NCBI GenBank assembly: GCA_900129675.1
Contig: FSRD01000001.1
Span: 6,375,501 to 6,439,500, forward strand
Length of the DNA: 64,000 bases
From: Bradyrhizobium erythrophlei
GTDB taxonomy: Bacteria > Pseudomonadota > Alphaproteobacteria > Rhizobiales > Xanthobacteraceae
Direction of reading: 5' to 3'
Shown here: one piece after another, positions 18,063 to 27,314 of the stretch
Numbering within the stretch: position 1 is the first letter of the stretch
How the letters are laid out: the number at the start of each line of letters is the position of its first letter
Program-made: the position numbers and the translations under genes
The notes under the pieces: generated by a model
The model's input: only the letters and a program-made list of their open reading frames with translations
What the model was told of the DNA's origin: nothing
Database searches by the model: none

Positions 18063-20279
18063 ATGGCTCAGAACACAACCGGCGCAACGCCGTTTCCTCT
18101 CGGCGTCTTTGTCGGGAACCCGAACTATTTTGATTCGAACGAGGAGGCGAGTTTCGAAGGAAACTTCAACTCCTTCTCAGACCTGATGAAGACCAGGCCG
18201 CAGTTTCTCGACCAATATGGTGATCAGCGCCTGCCCATCTCGGGTTGGGTTGGTCAGGCGAGCTGGAATGCAGCCTCGATGGCACAGTCGCCCGTGCTTA
18301 AAGGTGTTACGCCGGTGATCGGGTTGCCGATGACCTCGACGGCGTCAGGCTCTGGAACTCCTGATCAGTTTTACAAGGACTTCGCGACCGGGAAATACGA
18401 TTCCGTCCTGAAGGACATGGTCAAGGCCTGGGCCGATAACGGCTTCACGACACAGATCTGGCGGCCCGGCTGGGAGATGAATATTGACACCATGCCGTCC
18501 TTTGCCGGCGGCGACGCCGCGACACGCGCCGATTGGGTCAAGGCGTTCCAGCACATCTACACGGTCTTGCATGCCGCGGGCCAGGCCGAGGGCGTGAACG
18601 TCCAGGTGGCGTGGAATCCGAGCGTGGTGAATTACAGCCACGCCGGCAACGTCATCGAGACGGCTTACCCCGGGAACCAGTATGTCGATATCATCGCCGC
18701 CGACGTCTATGGCGATGTGTTTCCCTACGGCTCGCCGACACATTTGTATGACTGGGACAAGAGCGGGCAAGTCCTCAACTCGTCGCACCCAGTCTACGAC
18801 ACCAGCGTCCAGCAATGGGCGGCAGATCCGGTCAACCTTGGGCATTACTATACCTACCCGGCCTCCAACCAATGGTCAGTCGATGGCAGCGTGGGCCATG
18901 CGACCACGCTTCAGCAACTGATTGATCTCGCCAAATCGACCGGCAAGCCATTGGCAATTGCCGAGACCGGTGCAGGCAATACCCATGACGGCGCGGGCCT
19001 CACCGACAATCCGACATTCGTGCAGTGGCTGGCGGACACGCTGCATCGATCGGGGGTTAGGGTCAGCTTTGTGAACATCTGGAATTCGAACTCCGGCGGA
19101 CAATATCACTTCACCAGTTCCGCCGACCACAAGCCGCTCGAGGCTGCGGCGTGGGCGAAGTATTTTGGCGACCCGTCCACATCCGCATCTGCATCCGCAC
19201 CTGCGGCGACTGGGTCATCGCTCGCGCCGACAGTGACGCAGGTCTCCGCTTCACCGGGGACGGGAATCGAACACGCCGGCGATACCACCACATTGACGCT
19301 CGGCTTCAACGAGGCCGTGAAAGTCATTGGCACGCCTACACTGAAGCTTAATGACGGCGGAACGGCCATCTATGTCGGTGGCTCGGGCACGAGCTCGCTC
19401 ACCTTCCGCACCACGGTCGCGTCGACCAACACGAACACCTCGGCGCTCGCCATCACCGGGGTCAATCTTGCGAACGGTGCGAGCATCAAGGATTCATCCG
19501 GTGCTGCGGCGAACCTCTCGGGCGCGGTTAGGACGTTCACCGGTCTTCAGATCGATCCGATGTCATCGTCGTCAACCTCCTCAGGAACCTCGTCATCCTC
19601 ACCATCGACACCGTCATCGCCGTCCGCGTCGCAGACCATCACCGTGACGGATCCTCGGCCTGCGACCGGCACGACCACAACGTCGCCGCACACGGCCACC
19701 GTGACGAATCCTGCGCCGGCGACCGACCCGACCACAGCGTCGCCGCCGACGATCAACGTGACGAATCATGCGCCTGCGACCGATGCGACCACGGCGTCGC
19801 CGCAGACGATCAACGTGACGAATCCCGCGCTTGCGACCGACGCGACCACGGCGTCCCCGCAGACGATCAGCCTGACGAATCCTGCGCCAGAGACCGACAC
19901 GACCACGGCGTTCCCGGGAGGCAAGGGCTTTGCGTGGCTGAACCGGGACCAGGCTGCCAGCACCGTGGCGACCACCGAGCCGCAGGCGATCGCTGCGACG
20001 ATAGGGTCCCTGGCAAACCAGGGCTTTGCGCTGCTGCAGCAGCATCTGGACGGGGTCACCGGCGCCGCGCCTGTCTCCGTGCCGCCGGCGATCACCGAGA
20101 CGGATTCTGCGCCTGCGACCGGCAAGGCCATGGCGTCCCTGGCAAGCCAAAGCTTTGCGCTGCTGAACCAGTATATGGCCGGTAACACGGGCCGGGTCGA
20201 TCGGGGTCAGATTGTTGCGGCCGTGTCCAACGGCACCGGCTGGGGGCAGGACTCGATCCTGACCAGACCGCAACATTGA
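18063..20279 (+). CDS. GH26-like glycoside hydrolase with Ig-like domain and tandem repeats
   Basis: 738 residues from ATG 18063. Residues about 5-365 look like a (beta/alpha)8 glycoside hydrolase of the GH26 mannanase type: QIWRPGWEMNID supplies an acid/base Glu candidate, IIAADVYGDVF and LAIAETGAGN a nucleophile candidate. An Ig-like domain follows (VTQVSASPGTGIEHAGDTTT to FTGLQID), a Ser-rich linker, five 19-residue repeats and a tail with two copies of LAxQxFALLxQ. There is no N-terminal signal, so type I-like C-terminal export or a cytoplasmic life must be assumed. Such modular proteins occur in Bradyrhizobium; the substrate is probably a polysaccharide. Confidence 0.65.
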   Translation: MAQNTTGATPFPLGVFVGNPNYFDSNEEASFEGNFNSFSDLMKTRPQFLDQYGDQRLPISGWVGQASWNAASMAQSPVLKGVTPVIGLPMTSTASGSGTPDQFYKDFATGKYDSVLKDMVKAWADNGFTTQIWRPGWEMNIDTMPSFAGGDAATRADWVKAFQHIYTVLHAAGQAEGVNVQVAWNPSVVNYSHAGNVIETAYPGNQYVDIIAADVYGDVFPYGSPTHLYDWDKSGQVLNSSHPVYDTSVQQWAADPVNLGHYYTYPASNQWSVDGSVGHATTLQQLIDLAKSTGKPLAIAETGAGNTHDGAGLTDNPTFVQWLADTLHRSGVRVSFVNIWNSNSGGQYHFTSSADHKPLEAAAWAKYFGDPSTSASASAPAATGSSLAPTVTQVSASPGTGIEHAGDTTTLTLGFNEAVKVIGTPTLKLNDGGTAIYVGGSGTSSLTFRTTVASTNTNTSALAITGVNLANGASIKDSSGAAANLSGAVRTFTGLQIDPMSSSSTSSGTSSSSPSTPSSPSASQTITVTDPRPATGTTTTSPHTATVTNPAPATDPTTASPPTINVTNHAPATDATTASPQTINVTNPALATDATTASPQTISLTNPAPETDTTTAFPGGKGFAWLNRDQAASTVATTEPQAIAATIGSLANQGFALLQQHLDGVTGAAPVSVPPAITETDSAPATGKAMASLASQSFALLNQYMAGNTGRVDRGQIVAAVSNGTGWGQDSILTRPQH
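19636..19920 (+). repeat. Five tandem 57-bp in-frame repeats
   Basis: Each unit encodes 19 residues of the form T-I-x-V-T-N-P-A-P-A-T-D-x-T-T-A-S-P-x. Units two to four are closest, and the first and last have drifted. They form a Thr/Pro-rich spacer in the GH26-like protein, a likely hotspot for length change. Confidence 0.8.
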
Positions 20280-20729
20280 TCCGCTTCCGCACCCAGGCAT
20301 CCTGGTTCACATCCGCATCTGAGCACGCATCCGCTTCTGCAACCGCATCCGAATCCGCGGCGGCTGCGTCGTCGCTCGCGCCTGACAGCGCTGTGGTCGG
20401 TAACGGCACCACCGAGGCCAGCAGCGCGACCGCCAACGGACATGACGGCACCGTGGCGATGGATGCTTCCGTAATTTTCATTTCGCAGCCGCGCCGGCAG
20501 CCTCTACCGGCGGACCGGTCGCCCCCTCCGGTCATGGTTCGTTGGCAACGATGCTTTTGCTTTCCAGCAGCATGCGCAAAAGGCTATTTCGGGGGTCCCG
20601 TTTCAGGCTCGTCAGGACCGGTTTTGACCCGAAGGGGGCTCGACGGCCGCTCACCGAGCCCAGAACCAGCCACTTCCAGCGCCGGGTCAAACTGACTACG
20701 ATGCGCTTCCCTGAGCATCGGGTAAGGGC
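20280..20729. other. 450-base stretch, possible decayed 3' module
   Basis: Directly after the GH26-like gene, a frame with SASEHASASATASESAAAAS and ATANGHDGTVAMDAS resembles the Ala/Ser-rich linkers and tails of exported proteins, so it may be the broken remainder of a longer C terminus. No credible start. Nothing else is seen. Confidence 0.3.
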
Positions 20730-22364
20730 ATGAGACGGCGCTCCAGAGCAGGATCGACCAAACCGCGACGCCGCAAGGCCCCCGCAGCAATGCGCCGCCG
20801 AAGAGTTGAGGCAACTCGAGATGTTACCTCATCCGCGTCCAAGAAGACTGAAGACCGGCTGCGCCGCAGCGAAGCCTATCTGGCGGAAGCACAGAGGCTG
20901 ACCCATACCGCTACCGTGGCCTACAATGCGACGGAAATCCTCTATTTTTCTGACGAGGCTTTCCCCATGTTCGGGTTTGATCCGCTGCAGGGCCTTCCAA
21001 GCCGAGAGGCGGTGTGGCGACGGATCCATCCAGACGATGTCGACACGGTGAACGAAAAGATCGAGTACGCATTGCGTGAAAAGAAAAGCGTCCAAAACGA
21101 GTTCAGGCTCAAATTGCCAGATGGCATAGTCAAACACGTCGATGCAGACATCTTGCCCGTGTTCTCGGCAACCGGAGAGCTTGTAGAGATTATCGCCACG
21201 GCAGTCGACGTGACAGAACGCAAGCGCGCCGAGGACACGTTGCGCCGCGGCGAAGCCTGGCTTGCACAAGCACAGAGGCTAAGCCACACCGGTACCTGGG
21301 TTCTGGACGGGACGACGAAGCGTTTTCTGTATTGGTCGGACGAGAGTTACCGCATCTGGGGATTTGATCCGCTGCAGGGCCTTCCAAGCAGAGACGATAT
21401 GTGGGGACGCATTCACCCAGACGATCAAGAAAGGCTGTGGAAAGAAGTCCAGGATGCATTGCGCGAACAAAGAGATTTCTTTGAGGAGTTCAGAATCTTG
21501 CTGCCCGATGGAACAGTCAAATATCTGGAAGCAAACACCCATCATGAATTTTCCCCACTCGGTGCGCTACTCGAGGTCGTTTGCACAAACGTCGATGTGA
21601 CGGAACGGAAGCGCGCACAAGACGAGCGTGAGCAGCTGCGTCAGCTTGAGGCGGACCTTGCCCACATAAACCGCGTAAGCACGATGGGAGAATTGGCTGC
21701 CTCGCTGTCCCACGAAATTCTGCATCCGATCGCGACCGCTCGCAACAACGCCCGCGCGGGGATGCGCTTTTTGGAAATGAATCCACCGAATCTGGATGAG
21801 GCCAGGGAAGCGCTCGGTTGTGTCGTCAGGGATGCGGACCGAGCCAAGGATATCGTCGGACGGATTCGCAATCAGATCAAGAGAACGCCTCCGCGAAAGA
21901 TGCGTTTTGGCCTCAATGAAGCGGTCAACGAGGTGATTGTCATGGTGCAAAGCGCAATCGCCAAGAACGGGATCTCGTTCAGTACTCGCCTGATGGACGG
22001 GCTGGTTCCTGTTCAGGGTGACCGCGTTCAACTGCAGCAAGTACTCGTGAACCTGATCCTGAATGCGGACGAAGCGATGAGCTCAATCGAGGACGGGACG
22101 CGAGAGTTGTCGATCAGAACCGAGCAAAGCCAAACCGGCGGCATTCTCGTCGCAGTGCACGATTCAGGGCCCGGCATTGATCCGGTAAACCTCGAGCGAG
22201 TTTTCGAGCCCTTCTACACGACCAAGACCAGCGGAATTGGGATGGGGCTTTCGATTTGCCAGACCATCATCAATGGTCATGGGGGCCGGTTGTGGATGAG
22301 TGCCAATGAGCCTCGGGGGGCCATATTTCAATTCACCCTGCCTGCGGTCCAGGAGAACTCATGA
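20730..22364 (+). CDS. PAS-PAS sensor histidine kinase
   Basis: 544 residues, start ATG 20730 after TAAGGG. After a very basic N terminus come two similar PAS/PAC units (about 45-170 and 175-300), each with GFDPLQGLPSR, a RIHPDD motif and closing in DVTERKRA; they look like an internal duplication. A HisKA helix has the phospho-acceptor in SLSHEILHPIAT (His near 327). The HATPase domain has NLILNADEAM (N box), HDSGPGIDP (G1) and GIGMGLSIC (G2). No membrane segments, so a cytoplasmic sensor. It faces, tail to tail with 6 bases of overlap, a single-domain response regulator, and a FixJ-type regulator follows: probably one signalling unit. Confidence 0.9.
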   Translation: MRRRSRAGSTKPRRRKAPAAMRRRRVEATRDVTSSASKKTEDRLRRSEAYLAEAQRLTHTATVAYNATEILYFSDEAFPMFGFDPLQGLPSREAVWRRIHPDDVDTVNEKIEYALREKKSVQNEFRLKLPDGIVKHVDADILPVFSATGELVEIIATAVDVTERKRAEDTLRRGEAWLAQAQRLSHTGTWVLDGTTKRFLYWSDESYRIWGFDPLQGLPSRDDMWGRIHPDDQERLWKEVQDALREQRDFFEEFRILLPDGTVKYLEANTHHEFSPLGALLEVVCTNVDVTERKRAQDEREQLRQLEADLAHINRVSTMGELAASLSHEILHPIATARNNARAGMRFLEMNPPNLDEAREALGCVVRDADRAKDIVGRIRNQIKRTPPRKMRFGLNEAVNEVIVMVQSAIAKNGISFSTRLMDGLVPVQGDRVQLQQVLVNLILNADEAMSSIEDGTRELSIRTEQSQTGGILVAVHDSGPGIDPVNLERVFEPFYTTKTSGIGMGLSICQTIINGHGGRLWMSANEPRGAIFQFTLPAVQENS

Positions 22365-22751
22365 ATTGTCTTCAGTCGGCGTGCCGGCCTGCAGAGCCGA
22401 ACGCAGGCACCGTTCGAGATCGTCGTCGTCCACTGGCTTGCTGAGGTAGCAAACGACTCCGTCCTTTAGGGCCTGATCCCTGACGACTTCATCGGGGTAT
22501 GCAGTCACGAGGATCGTCGGAATCGCGCGTCCTGCGTCGACCAAATGCCTGTGCAGTTCGACTCCGGTCATTCCGGGCATGTGAACGTCGGCGACCAAGC
22601 AGTCGGTTTCAGGCACGAGACGTGATGCCAGGAAATCGGCTGCTGACGGAAAAGATTCGACAGTGTAGCCGAACAACATTACGAGCTTTCGCAGTGATTC
22701 TCGAAAGGGCTGATTATCGTCGACGATAGATACGAGCGTATGGTTCAACAT
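22359..22751 (-). CDS. Single-domain response regulator (receiver only)
   Basis: 130 residues from ATG 22751 (GGAAG upstream). A full CheY-like receiver: acidic pair VSIVDDN, phospho-acceptor Asp in CLVADVHMPGMTG, Thr in ILVTAY and Lys in YLSKPVDDDD. No output domain. Receivers of this kind act as phosphate shuttles or sinks. It overlaps the kinase gene convergently by 6 bases. Upstream in-frame starts to 22844 have no ribosome site and add residues that do not fit a receiver. Confidence 0.85.
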   Translation of the reverse strand: MLNHTLVSIVDDNQPFRESLRKLVMLFGYTVESFPSAADFLASRLVPETDCLVADVHMPGMTGVELHRHLVDAGRAIPTILVTAYPDEVVRDQALKDGVVCYLSKPVDDDDLERCLRSALQAGTPTEDNS

Positions 22752-22864
22752 CGCGGCTTCCGGGAAACGTCGTGGCTCCGCCATACCCGCGGCGCAATAC
22801 CTCGCGCCAGCATTCAACTTTGTAATGTCGGTGACATTCCCCAATAATGCAATGCCGGCGCCCC

Positions 22865-22900
22865 TAAGCGATGGCTTAGGTCTTGGGCCATCCGCTTAGG
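22865..22900. promoter_or_regulatory. Candidate operator between two response-regulator genes
   Basis: TAAGCGATGGCTTA at 22865-22878 is nearly palindromic and is followed by TCCGCTTAGG at 22891-22900, giving a larger inverted repeat CCTAAGCG-ATGGC / GCCAT-CCGCTTAGG. A near-identical perfect palindrome lies at 23788. Between divergent genes, it suits binding by a dimeric regulator, possibly the neighbouring FixJ-type protein. Confidence 0.45.
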
Positions 22901-22983
22901 GAGCAGATGCTGTTCAAATCAATCGATTGTACGTACTATAAGAGCCATAGCGGGAAGAACGCGCTCCCTTTTGGATACCGGCG

Positions 22984-23619
22984 ATGGGTGAGGCAAATCC
23001 CAGTGTCCTGGTCATCGATGACGATCCCGAGTTTCGCGACTCGGTTGCGCGTCTCTTGCGGACGGTTCGCCTGGAGACCCGGCAATTTTCGTCTGTTTCC
23101 GATTTTCTCAAGGCTGATCCGCCGGAGGGCCCCACCTGCCTGGTGCTCGACGTGCGAATGCCGGGGCGAAGCGGTCTTGAACTTCAGCGCGACCTTGCTG
23201 TTGCGAACAGGCAAGTGCCGATCATCTTCATTACAGCGCATGCCGACGTGCCGATGACCGTGCAAGCGATGAAGGGCGGTGCGATGGAGTTCCTCACAAA
23301 ACCATTCCGTGATCAGGATCTTCTTGACGCTATCGAGGTCGGCCTCGCACGCGATCGTGCCCGCAGGGAGAGTGATAGGGCATTGGCTGCGCTCAGGGAG
23401 CGTTTCGACACGCTCAGCTCTCGCGAGCGCGAGATCATGCTGCATGTCGTGGCCGGTCGCCTAAACAAACAAATTGCCAGCGACATCGGTATCGCCGAGT
23501 CCACGGTGAAGGTGCATCGCACCCACCTGATGCGGAAGATGAAGGCGCACTCGCTGCCCGAGCTCAGCCGGATGGCGGACGTCCTCAATATGAGATCACA
23601 GCAGCCGCAGAACCCGTGA
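22984..23619 (+). CDS. FixJ/LuxR-type response regulator
   Basis: 211 residues. Receiver at 1-120: VLVIDDDPEF, Asp near 55 in LVLDVRMPGRSG, Thr in IFITAHADV and Lys in EFLTKPFRDQD. The linker holds RARRESDRALAALRERFDTL. A LuxR/GerE helix-turn-helix at about 143-205 has LSSREREIMLHVVAGRLNKQ and AESTVKVHRTHLMRKM. This is the FixJ subgroup, transcription activators switched by a partner kinase, most likely the PAS kinase encoded 620 bases upstream. The ATG at 22984 is the first methionine before the receiver. Targets may include its own flanks, where a shared palindrome occurs. Confidence 0.9.
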   Translation: MGEANPSVLVIDDDPEFRDSVARLLRTVRLETRQFSSVSDFLKADPPEGPTCLVLDVRMPGRSGLELQRDLAVANRQVPIIFITAHADVPMTVQAMKGGAMEFLTKPFRDQDLLDAIEVGLARDRARRESDRALAALRERFDTLSSREREIMLHVVAGRLNKQIASDIGIAESTVKVHRTHLMRKMKAHSLPELSRMADVLNMRSQQPQNP

Positions 23620-23787
23620 GCCGGCCTAAGGGCATCCTACTCAGCCGTTTTCGCGAGCGGACCCTGTTCCTGCGCGTAAATTACCATCTGCCGCGCTTGC
23701 CAAACCGCTGATCGCCCGTCCTTACCTGCTCATTCTGTTAACCGATGCAGAAGCGCGAGGTTAGAGGTCTCGCGCCCGCGACGTTCG

Positions 23788-23801
23788 TAAGCGATCGCTT
23801 A
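23788..23801. promoter_or_regulatory. Perfect palindrome upstream of the AraC gene
   Basis: TAAGCGATCGCTTA, 14 bp, perfectly symmetric and 13 of 14 identical to the motif at 22865-22878. It lies 127 bases before the AraC start, a normal place for an activator or repressor site. The surrounding 23620-23927 has no gene. Confidence 0.45.
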
Positions 23802-23927
23802 GCGTAGACAACCAAAAGCGAACCTCACACTACTCACCGCGCAATCGACCGCGGCGCGCCAAACCGTCAAAACGCGTCTTACCGGTTTTGTCGGGGAATT
23901 GCCCTTCTCCACGCACGCGAGGTTACA

Positions 23928-24569
23928 ATGCACGCATCAGGATCGATCGCACCTTCCGAACGCTTGACACAATTTCGTCGTCTCGAACCGGGACTTGAAA
24001 CTACAGTACCAGAATCCGCCTTCGCAGCTGATCAACAGTTCCACTTGGTGGCAAACAGCCTAGCCGAGCTGCTTGAAACTGCAAGTCGAGAGCTAGAGCG
24101 TGACCAAGCGATGGCCAAGGCGTCCCTGATTGCGGCATCGCGCATCTTGCACGCGGAGATCGAGCGTTGTTCTGGCGCTAGTGGCTGCCCAAGAGGCGGT
24201 CTGGTTGCTTGGCAGATCGTTCGCGTGCGAGCTTACATTGACAGCCACTTACATTGTACCATTCACATCCGGGATCTCAGTGCGGTCGCGCGTCGGAGCC
24301 CCGCGCACTTCTGTCGAAAATTCAAAGTGGCTTTCGGCGAGTCGCCACATGCCTTCGTGGTGAGAAAGCGTCTGGAGAAAGCCTGCCACCAGATGATGAC
24401 CAGCTCGGCGTCGCTAAGTGAAATAGCGCTGGGCGTCGGCTTTTCGGATCAAGCGCATTTGTGCAGGCATTTCAGGCGAGCCTTTGGGCAAAGTCCAGGC
24501 ATCTGGCGCCGCAAATACGAGGTTTTTAGCGCGGACCATCTCGCGGAGTCGCAAGTATGCGAGTTATGA
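23928..24569 (+). CDS. AraC-family transcription regulator
   Basis: 213 residues, ATG 23928 with GAGG 8 bases upstream. The C-terminal half (about 100-200) is a double helix-turn-helix of AraC type: IRDLSAVARRSPAHFCRKFK and SLSEIALGVGFSDQAHLCRH, followed by FRRAFGQSPGIWRRKY. The N-terminal 95 residues are helical and do not match a sugar-binding cupin; they contain LAELLETASRELERDQAMAK. Small AraC regulators with this layout are common in Bradyrhizobium. Its target is unknown. Confidence 0.85.
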   Translation: MHASGSIAPSERLTQFRRLEPGLETTVPESAFAADQQFHLVANSLAELLETASRELERDQAMAKASLIAASRILHAEIERCSGASGCPRGGLVAWQIVRVRAYIDSHLHCTIHIRDLSAVARRSPAHFCRKFKVAFGESPHAFVVRKRLEKACHQMMTSSASLSEIALGVGFSDQAHLCRHFRRAFGQSPGIWRRKYEVFSADHLAESQVCEL

Positions 24570-25170
24570 TTTGAGCGGGAGCTTTCGGCTGGATTTCGAG
24601 TACAGGGCGAAATCGGAAGGTGAGGTCCACCACCCGGTCTTCAAGGGATGCTTACTGCCGCTCAGCATCGGCGCCGAATAGTTTCGGGTTATGTCCGGTG
24701 ATGGCCCTAAGCCGAACTGTGTTCTCGTTTTCACCATGTCGGCTATCTTAGGTAGGTCAGACATTGCTCGGCGCTTGCTTTGACCGCTGGTTTCGACCCT
24801 TAGCTGACCTAATGCGAAGTCTGGATGGACCAATCAGCAGTCTGTTTGTTGGGGTAGAGCGGAAACGACGAGCCTCGTGTCCCGGCGGCGATGGGAGCGA
24901 CCGGGCGGGTCACCTAGATCGTTCCGCGAACCGTCTCAGATCCAGGTCTTCCAGGGTCCCGGGGCTTGGAGGCGGTTGCTTTTGAAAGGCACACGGGCGC
25001 GTTCTCGAAACAAAGACGGCAAGAACGTTCCCGACGCGACAACAGCCTTCAAGACGGTGGCCTGTTTGAACGTCACATTGGCCCATGCGAAAACTGGTTG
25101 CGCAGTTCCAGTGGCTGGCAGTTGCGCCGTCATTGTGTGAGCCTTGAGGCGCCGTACCATGGAGGCAGGG
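24570..25170. other. 600-base stretch without a convincing gene
   Basis: Short open frames occur on both strands, but none has a ribosome site or recognisable domain. GTTGGGGTAGAGCGGAAACG at 24849 is a weak echo of the dispersed repeat core. The end belongs to the leader of the next gene. Confidence 0.3.
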
Positions 25171-25524
25171 ATGCGGAGCGAACAGGTGTACTGGGTGTTC
25201 ACCGTTACCGTCGATCAGATGGACAAGTTCACGCCGCTGATACCAAAGCTTGTGGCCGCGACAGAGAAGGAGCCGGGCGCGCTGCAGTTTGAGTGCAACA
25301 TCGGGGACGACCGGAAGACGGTTGACTTCTTCGAACGCTACGCGGATTCGAAGGCGGCCCTGTCCCACCAAACGGAAAGCTTCGCACCATTCTCGAAGGA
25401 GTTCTTCGCTGTGGCCAAGCTCACTCGCTGGGTGATCTATGGCACGCCCTCGGACGAGTTCAAGAAGGCGAACGCGGACTTCCACCCGATTTATATGACA
25501 CCATTCGATGGTTTTGTCAGGTGA
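25171..25524 (+). CDS. Antibiotic biosynthesis monooxygenase (ABM)-fold protein
   Basis: 117 residues from ATG 25171, with GGAGGCAGGG directly upstream; ATG 25159 lies inside that ribosome site and is unlikely. The pattern is that of the ABM/YgiN dimeric alpha-beta barrel: YWVFTVTVDQMDKFTPLIPK, GALQFECNIGDDRKTVDFFE, RYADSKAALSHQTE. Members are cofactor-free monooxygenases or quinone-related enzymes, and some only bind. Soluble. Substrate unknown. Confidence 0.75.
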   Translation: MRSEQVYWVFTVTVDQMDKFTPLIPKLVAATEKEPGALQFECNIGDDRKTVDFFERYADSKAALSHQTESFAPFSKEFFAVAKLTRWVIYGTPSDEFKKANADFHPIYMTPFDGFVR

Positions 25525-25674
25525 CGGGATTGGCTTCTGGGCTTAAGGTCGCTAGCTTGGTAGCGGACATTGGTGAACGGCTGCCAGATGCCGCGCTTGA
25601 CCCGGCAATCCTCTCTGAACAATCATAAAGGCCCGGATCAGGTCCTGCATGACGACGCGGTGTGTTGAGAGATT

Positions 25675-26184
25675 ATGGACGAAAAATCCGGCCAGCAGGC
25701 TATCGAATACGGCATCGTACCCATCGACGTGATGGCATCGATGTCGGGGCTCGATTTTGTCCGCGCGATCTTCGCGAGACGATTGCCGGAGCCGCCGATC
25801 ATGCAGACGGTCGAGCCGTTCAACTGCACGGTCGAACCCGGCGCCGTCGTGATTCACAGCGTGCCGGGTCTGCGCCATTACAATCCGATCGGCTCGGTGC
25901 ATGGCGGCTATACCGCGATCCTCCTGGATTCCGCGATGGGGCTCGCGGTGCAGAGCACGCTGCCCGCGGGCACTGGCTACACCACGCTGGAATTCAAGAT
26001 CTCATTCGTGCGCGGCATGAGCGAGACGAGCGGCGTGATCCGCACCGAGGGCCGCGTGCTCAACGCTGGCCGCCGCGTCGCTACCGCCGAGGCGCGCATC
26101 ACCGATGCAAAGGATCGGCTGCTTGCGCATGCGACGACGACGTGCCTTGTGTTCGAATTTCCGAGGGGGAGCGTGGAAGGCTGA
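25675..26184 (+). CDS. PaaI-type hotdog thioesterase
   Basis: 169 residues. Hotdog fold with the PaaI signature NPIGSVHGGYTAILLDSAMG (about 80-99): HGG and the Asp of the central helix form the active site, followed by TTLEFKISFVRGM and GRVLNAGRRVATAEARITD. Family members hydrolyse acyl-CoA, often aromatic acyl-CoA. The N-terminal 40 residues are an extension before the fold. It stands alone, 150 bases after the ABM gene on the same strand. Confidence 0.85.
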   Translation: MDEKSGQQAIEYGIVPIDVMASMSGLDFVRAIFARRLPEPPIMQTVEPFNCTVEPGAVVIHSVPGLRHYNPIGSVHGGYTAILLDSAMGLAVQSTLPAGTGYTTLEFKISFVRGMSETSGVIRTEGRVLNAGRRVATAEARITDAKDRLLAHATTTCLVFEFPRGSVEG

Positions 26185-26430
26185 CGTTGAATTGGAGGGT
26201 GGGCAAAGCGACTCTCATGCCGCCGGCGCTAAGAACGTCAGAGTTTGCGTAGCCGAGGCGCGGCCGATTGCATTTCGCTACAAAACCCAGCGCCTGCGAT
26301 CAGGCTGCCCTTGCCGTCACTCGGGCGATCTAAAGGAAAGTTTCCAGGTCGCTTTTGGGTCACTTTCGCCCAAAATGACCGGGGCGAGCAAAAAGTCAAT
26401 TGAGAGAGGTCTTCGCCCGCTCATGATCGC

Positions 26431-27300
26431 GTGCAGATGATCCCACCTGTTGTTGGAAAATTCCGGACATCCCGGATCGTCGCGTTGCTGCTGTTGCTGG
26501 TCTGCACCGTTCCGGTGCTGCTGAACTACTCGCAACTCTACCAACGCGTTTACGACGACAGGCGCTTTCCGGCGCTGAGCAGATACGCGCTCGAGCCGAC
26601 GCCCGAGGTGGCGCTGGTCGGCAGTTCGATGATCTACAGGGTGTACGAGGGGTATTTCCAGACCCGATTGCGCAATGTCGCGATCGGGGGCGGTTCTCCC
26701 ATCACGGGACTAGCGATCATCGCCAGCTATCCGGCGCTGCCGCGGATCATCGTGGTCGAGACCAATATCCTTTCCCGGCCGCTCGATCCTGCGCTGGTCG
26801 AAAAGTTCGGCAACAACGACACCGCGCCTTTCCGATGGTTCAGGCCCTATCGCGTCGCCATTTCCTACATTTATTATTGGCTGAAATATAAGTCCGAGAG
26901 CGACAATGTCGCGCGGCTGCCGCGACAACCTCCGTCGAGCTACGACATCAAGACCTCGCTCGATGAAACCGAGGTCGAATATGGCAGCCACGGCTTCGAC
27001 CAGCAGATGGCTGCAAACACCGAGGCGCTGCGCGGTCTGGTCGCAAAGCTCGAAAGCAGGGGATGCCGGATCTATTTTGTGGAATTGCCGTATCCGGGGA
27101 ATCTGAGCGATTCGCATTTTGCGCAAACCGCGCGGTCGTTGGCGCGCAAGGCGTTTCCCGATCGCGAAAAGTGGCCTGAGATCGATTACCATGTGCCCGA
27201 ATTGCGATGGGTCGACGCCTCGCACATGGACGAACGGTCCGCGATTATCGTCGCCCGGGAAATCGACGGTTTTCTCGGCCGCCTGACACAACCAAATTGA
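26431..27300 (+). CDS. Membrane-anchored SGNH-like protein of unknown function
   Basis: About 289 residues (GTG 26431 or ATG 26437; neither has a clear ribosome site). One N-terminal membrane anchor (about 13-33, SRIVALLLLLVCTVPVLLNY), then an extracytoplasmic domain with a GDSL/SGNH-like opening EVALVGSSMIYRVYEG, in which the Ser of GSS stands where the nucleophile would be, and a late DASHMDE that could supply Asp and His. Proteins with this outline accompany polysaccharide acylation, but none of those genes is nearby. I infer a periplasmic hydrolase or acyl transferase with low certainty. Confidence 0.55.
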   Translation: MQMIPPVVGKFRTSRIVALLLLLVCTVPVLLNYSQLYQRVYDDRRFPALSRYALEPTPEVALVGSSMIYRVYEGYFQTRLRNVAIGGGSPITGLAIIASYPALPRIIVVETNILSRPLDPALVEKFGNNDTAPFRWFRPYRVAISYIYYWLKYKSESDNVARLPRQPPSSYDIKTSLDETEVEYGSHGFDQQMAANTEALRGLVAKLESRGCRIYFVELPYPGNLSDSHFAQTARSLARKAFPDREKWPEIDYHVPELRWVDASHMDERSAIIVAREIDGFLGRLTQPN

Positions 27301-27314
27301 GGGCTGGCCACCGG

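Noticed and set aside
19636..19920. Tandem 57-bp repeats as a CRISPR array
   Set aside because: No unique spacers, the repeats are in frame and code for a Thr/Pro-rich linker, and no cas gene is nearby.
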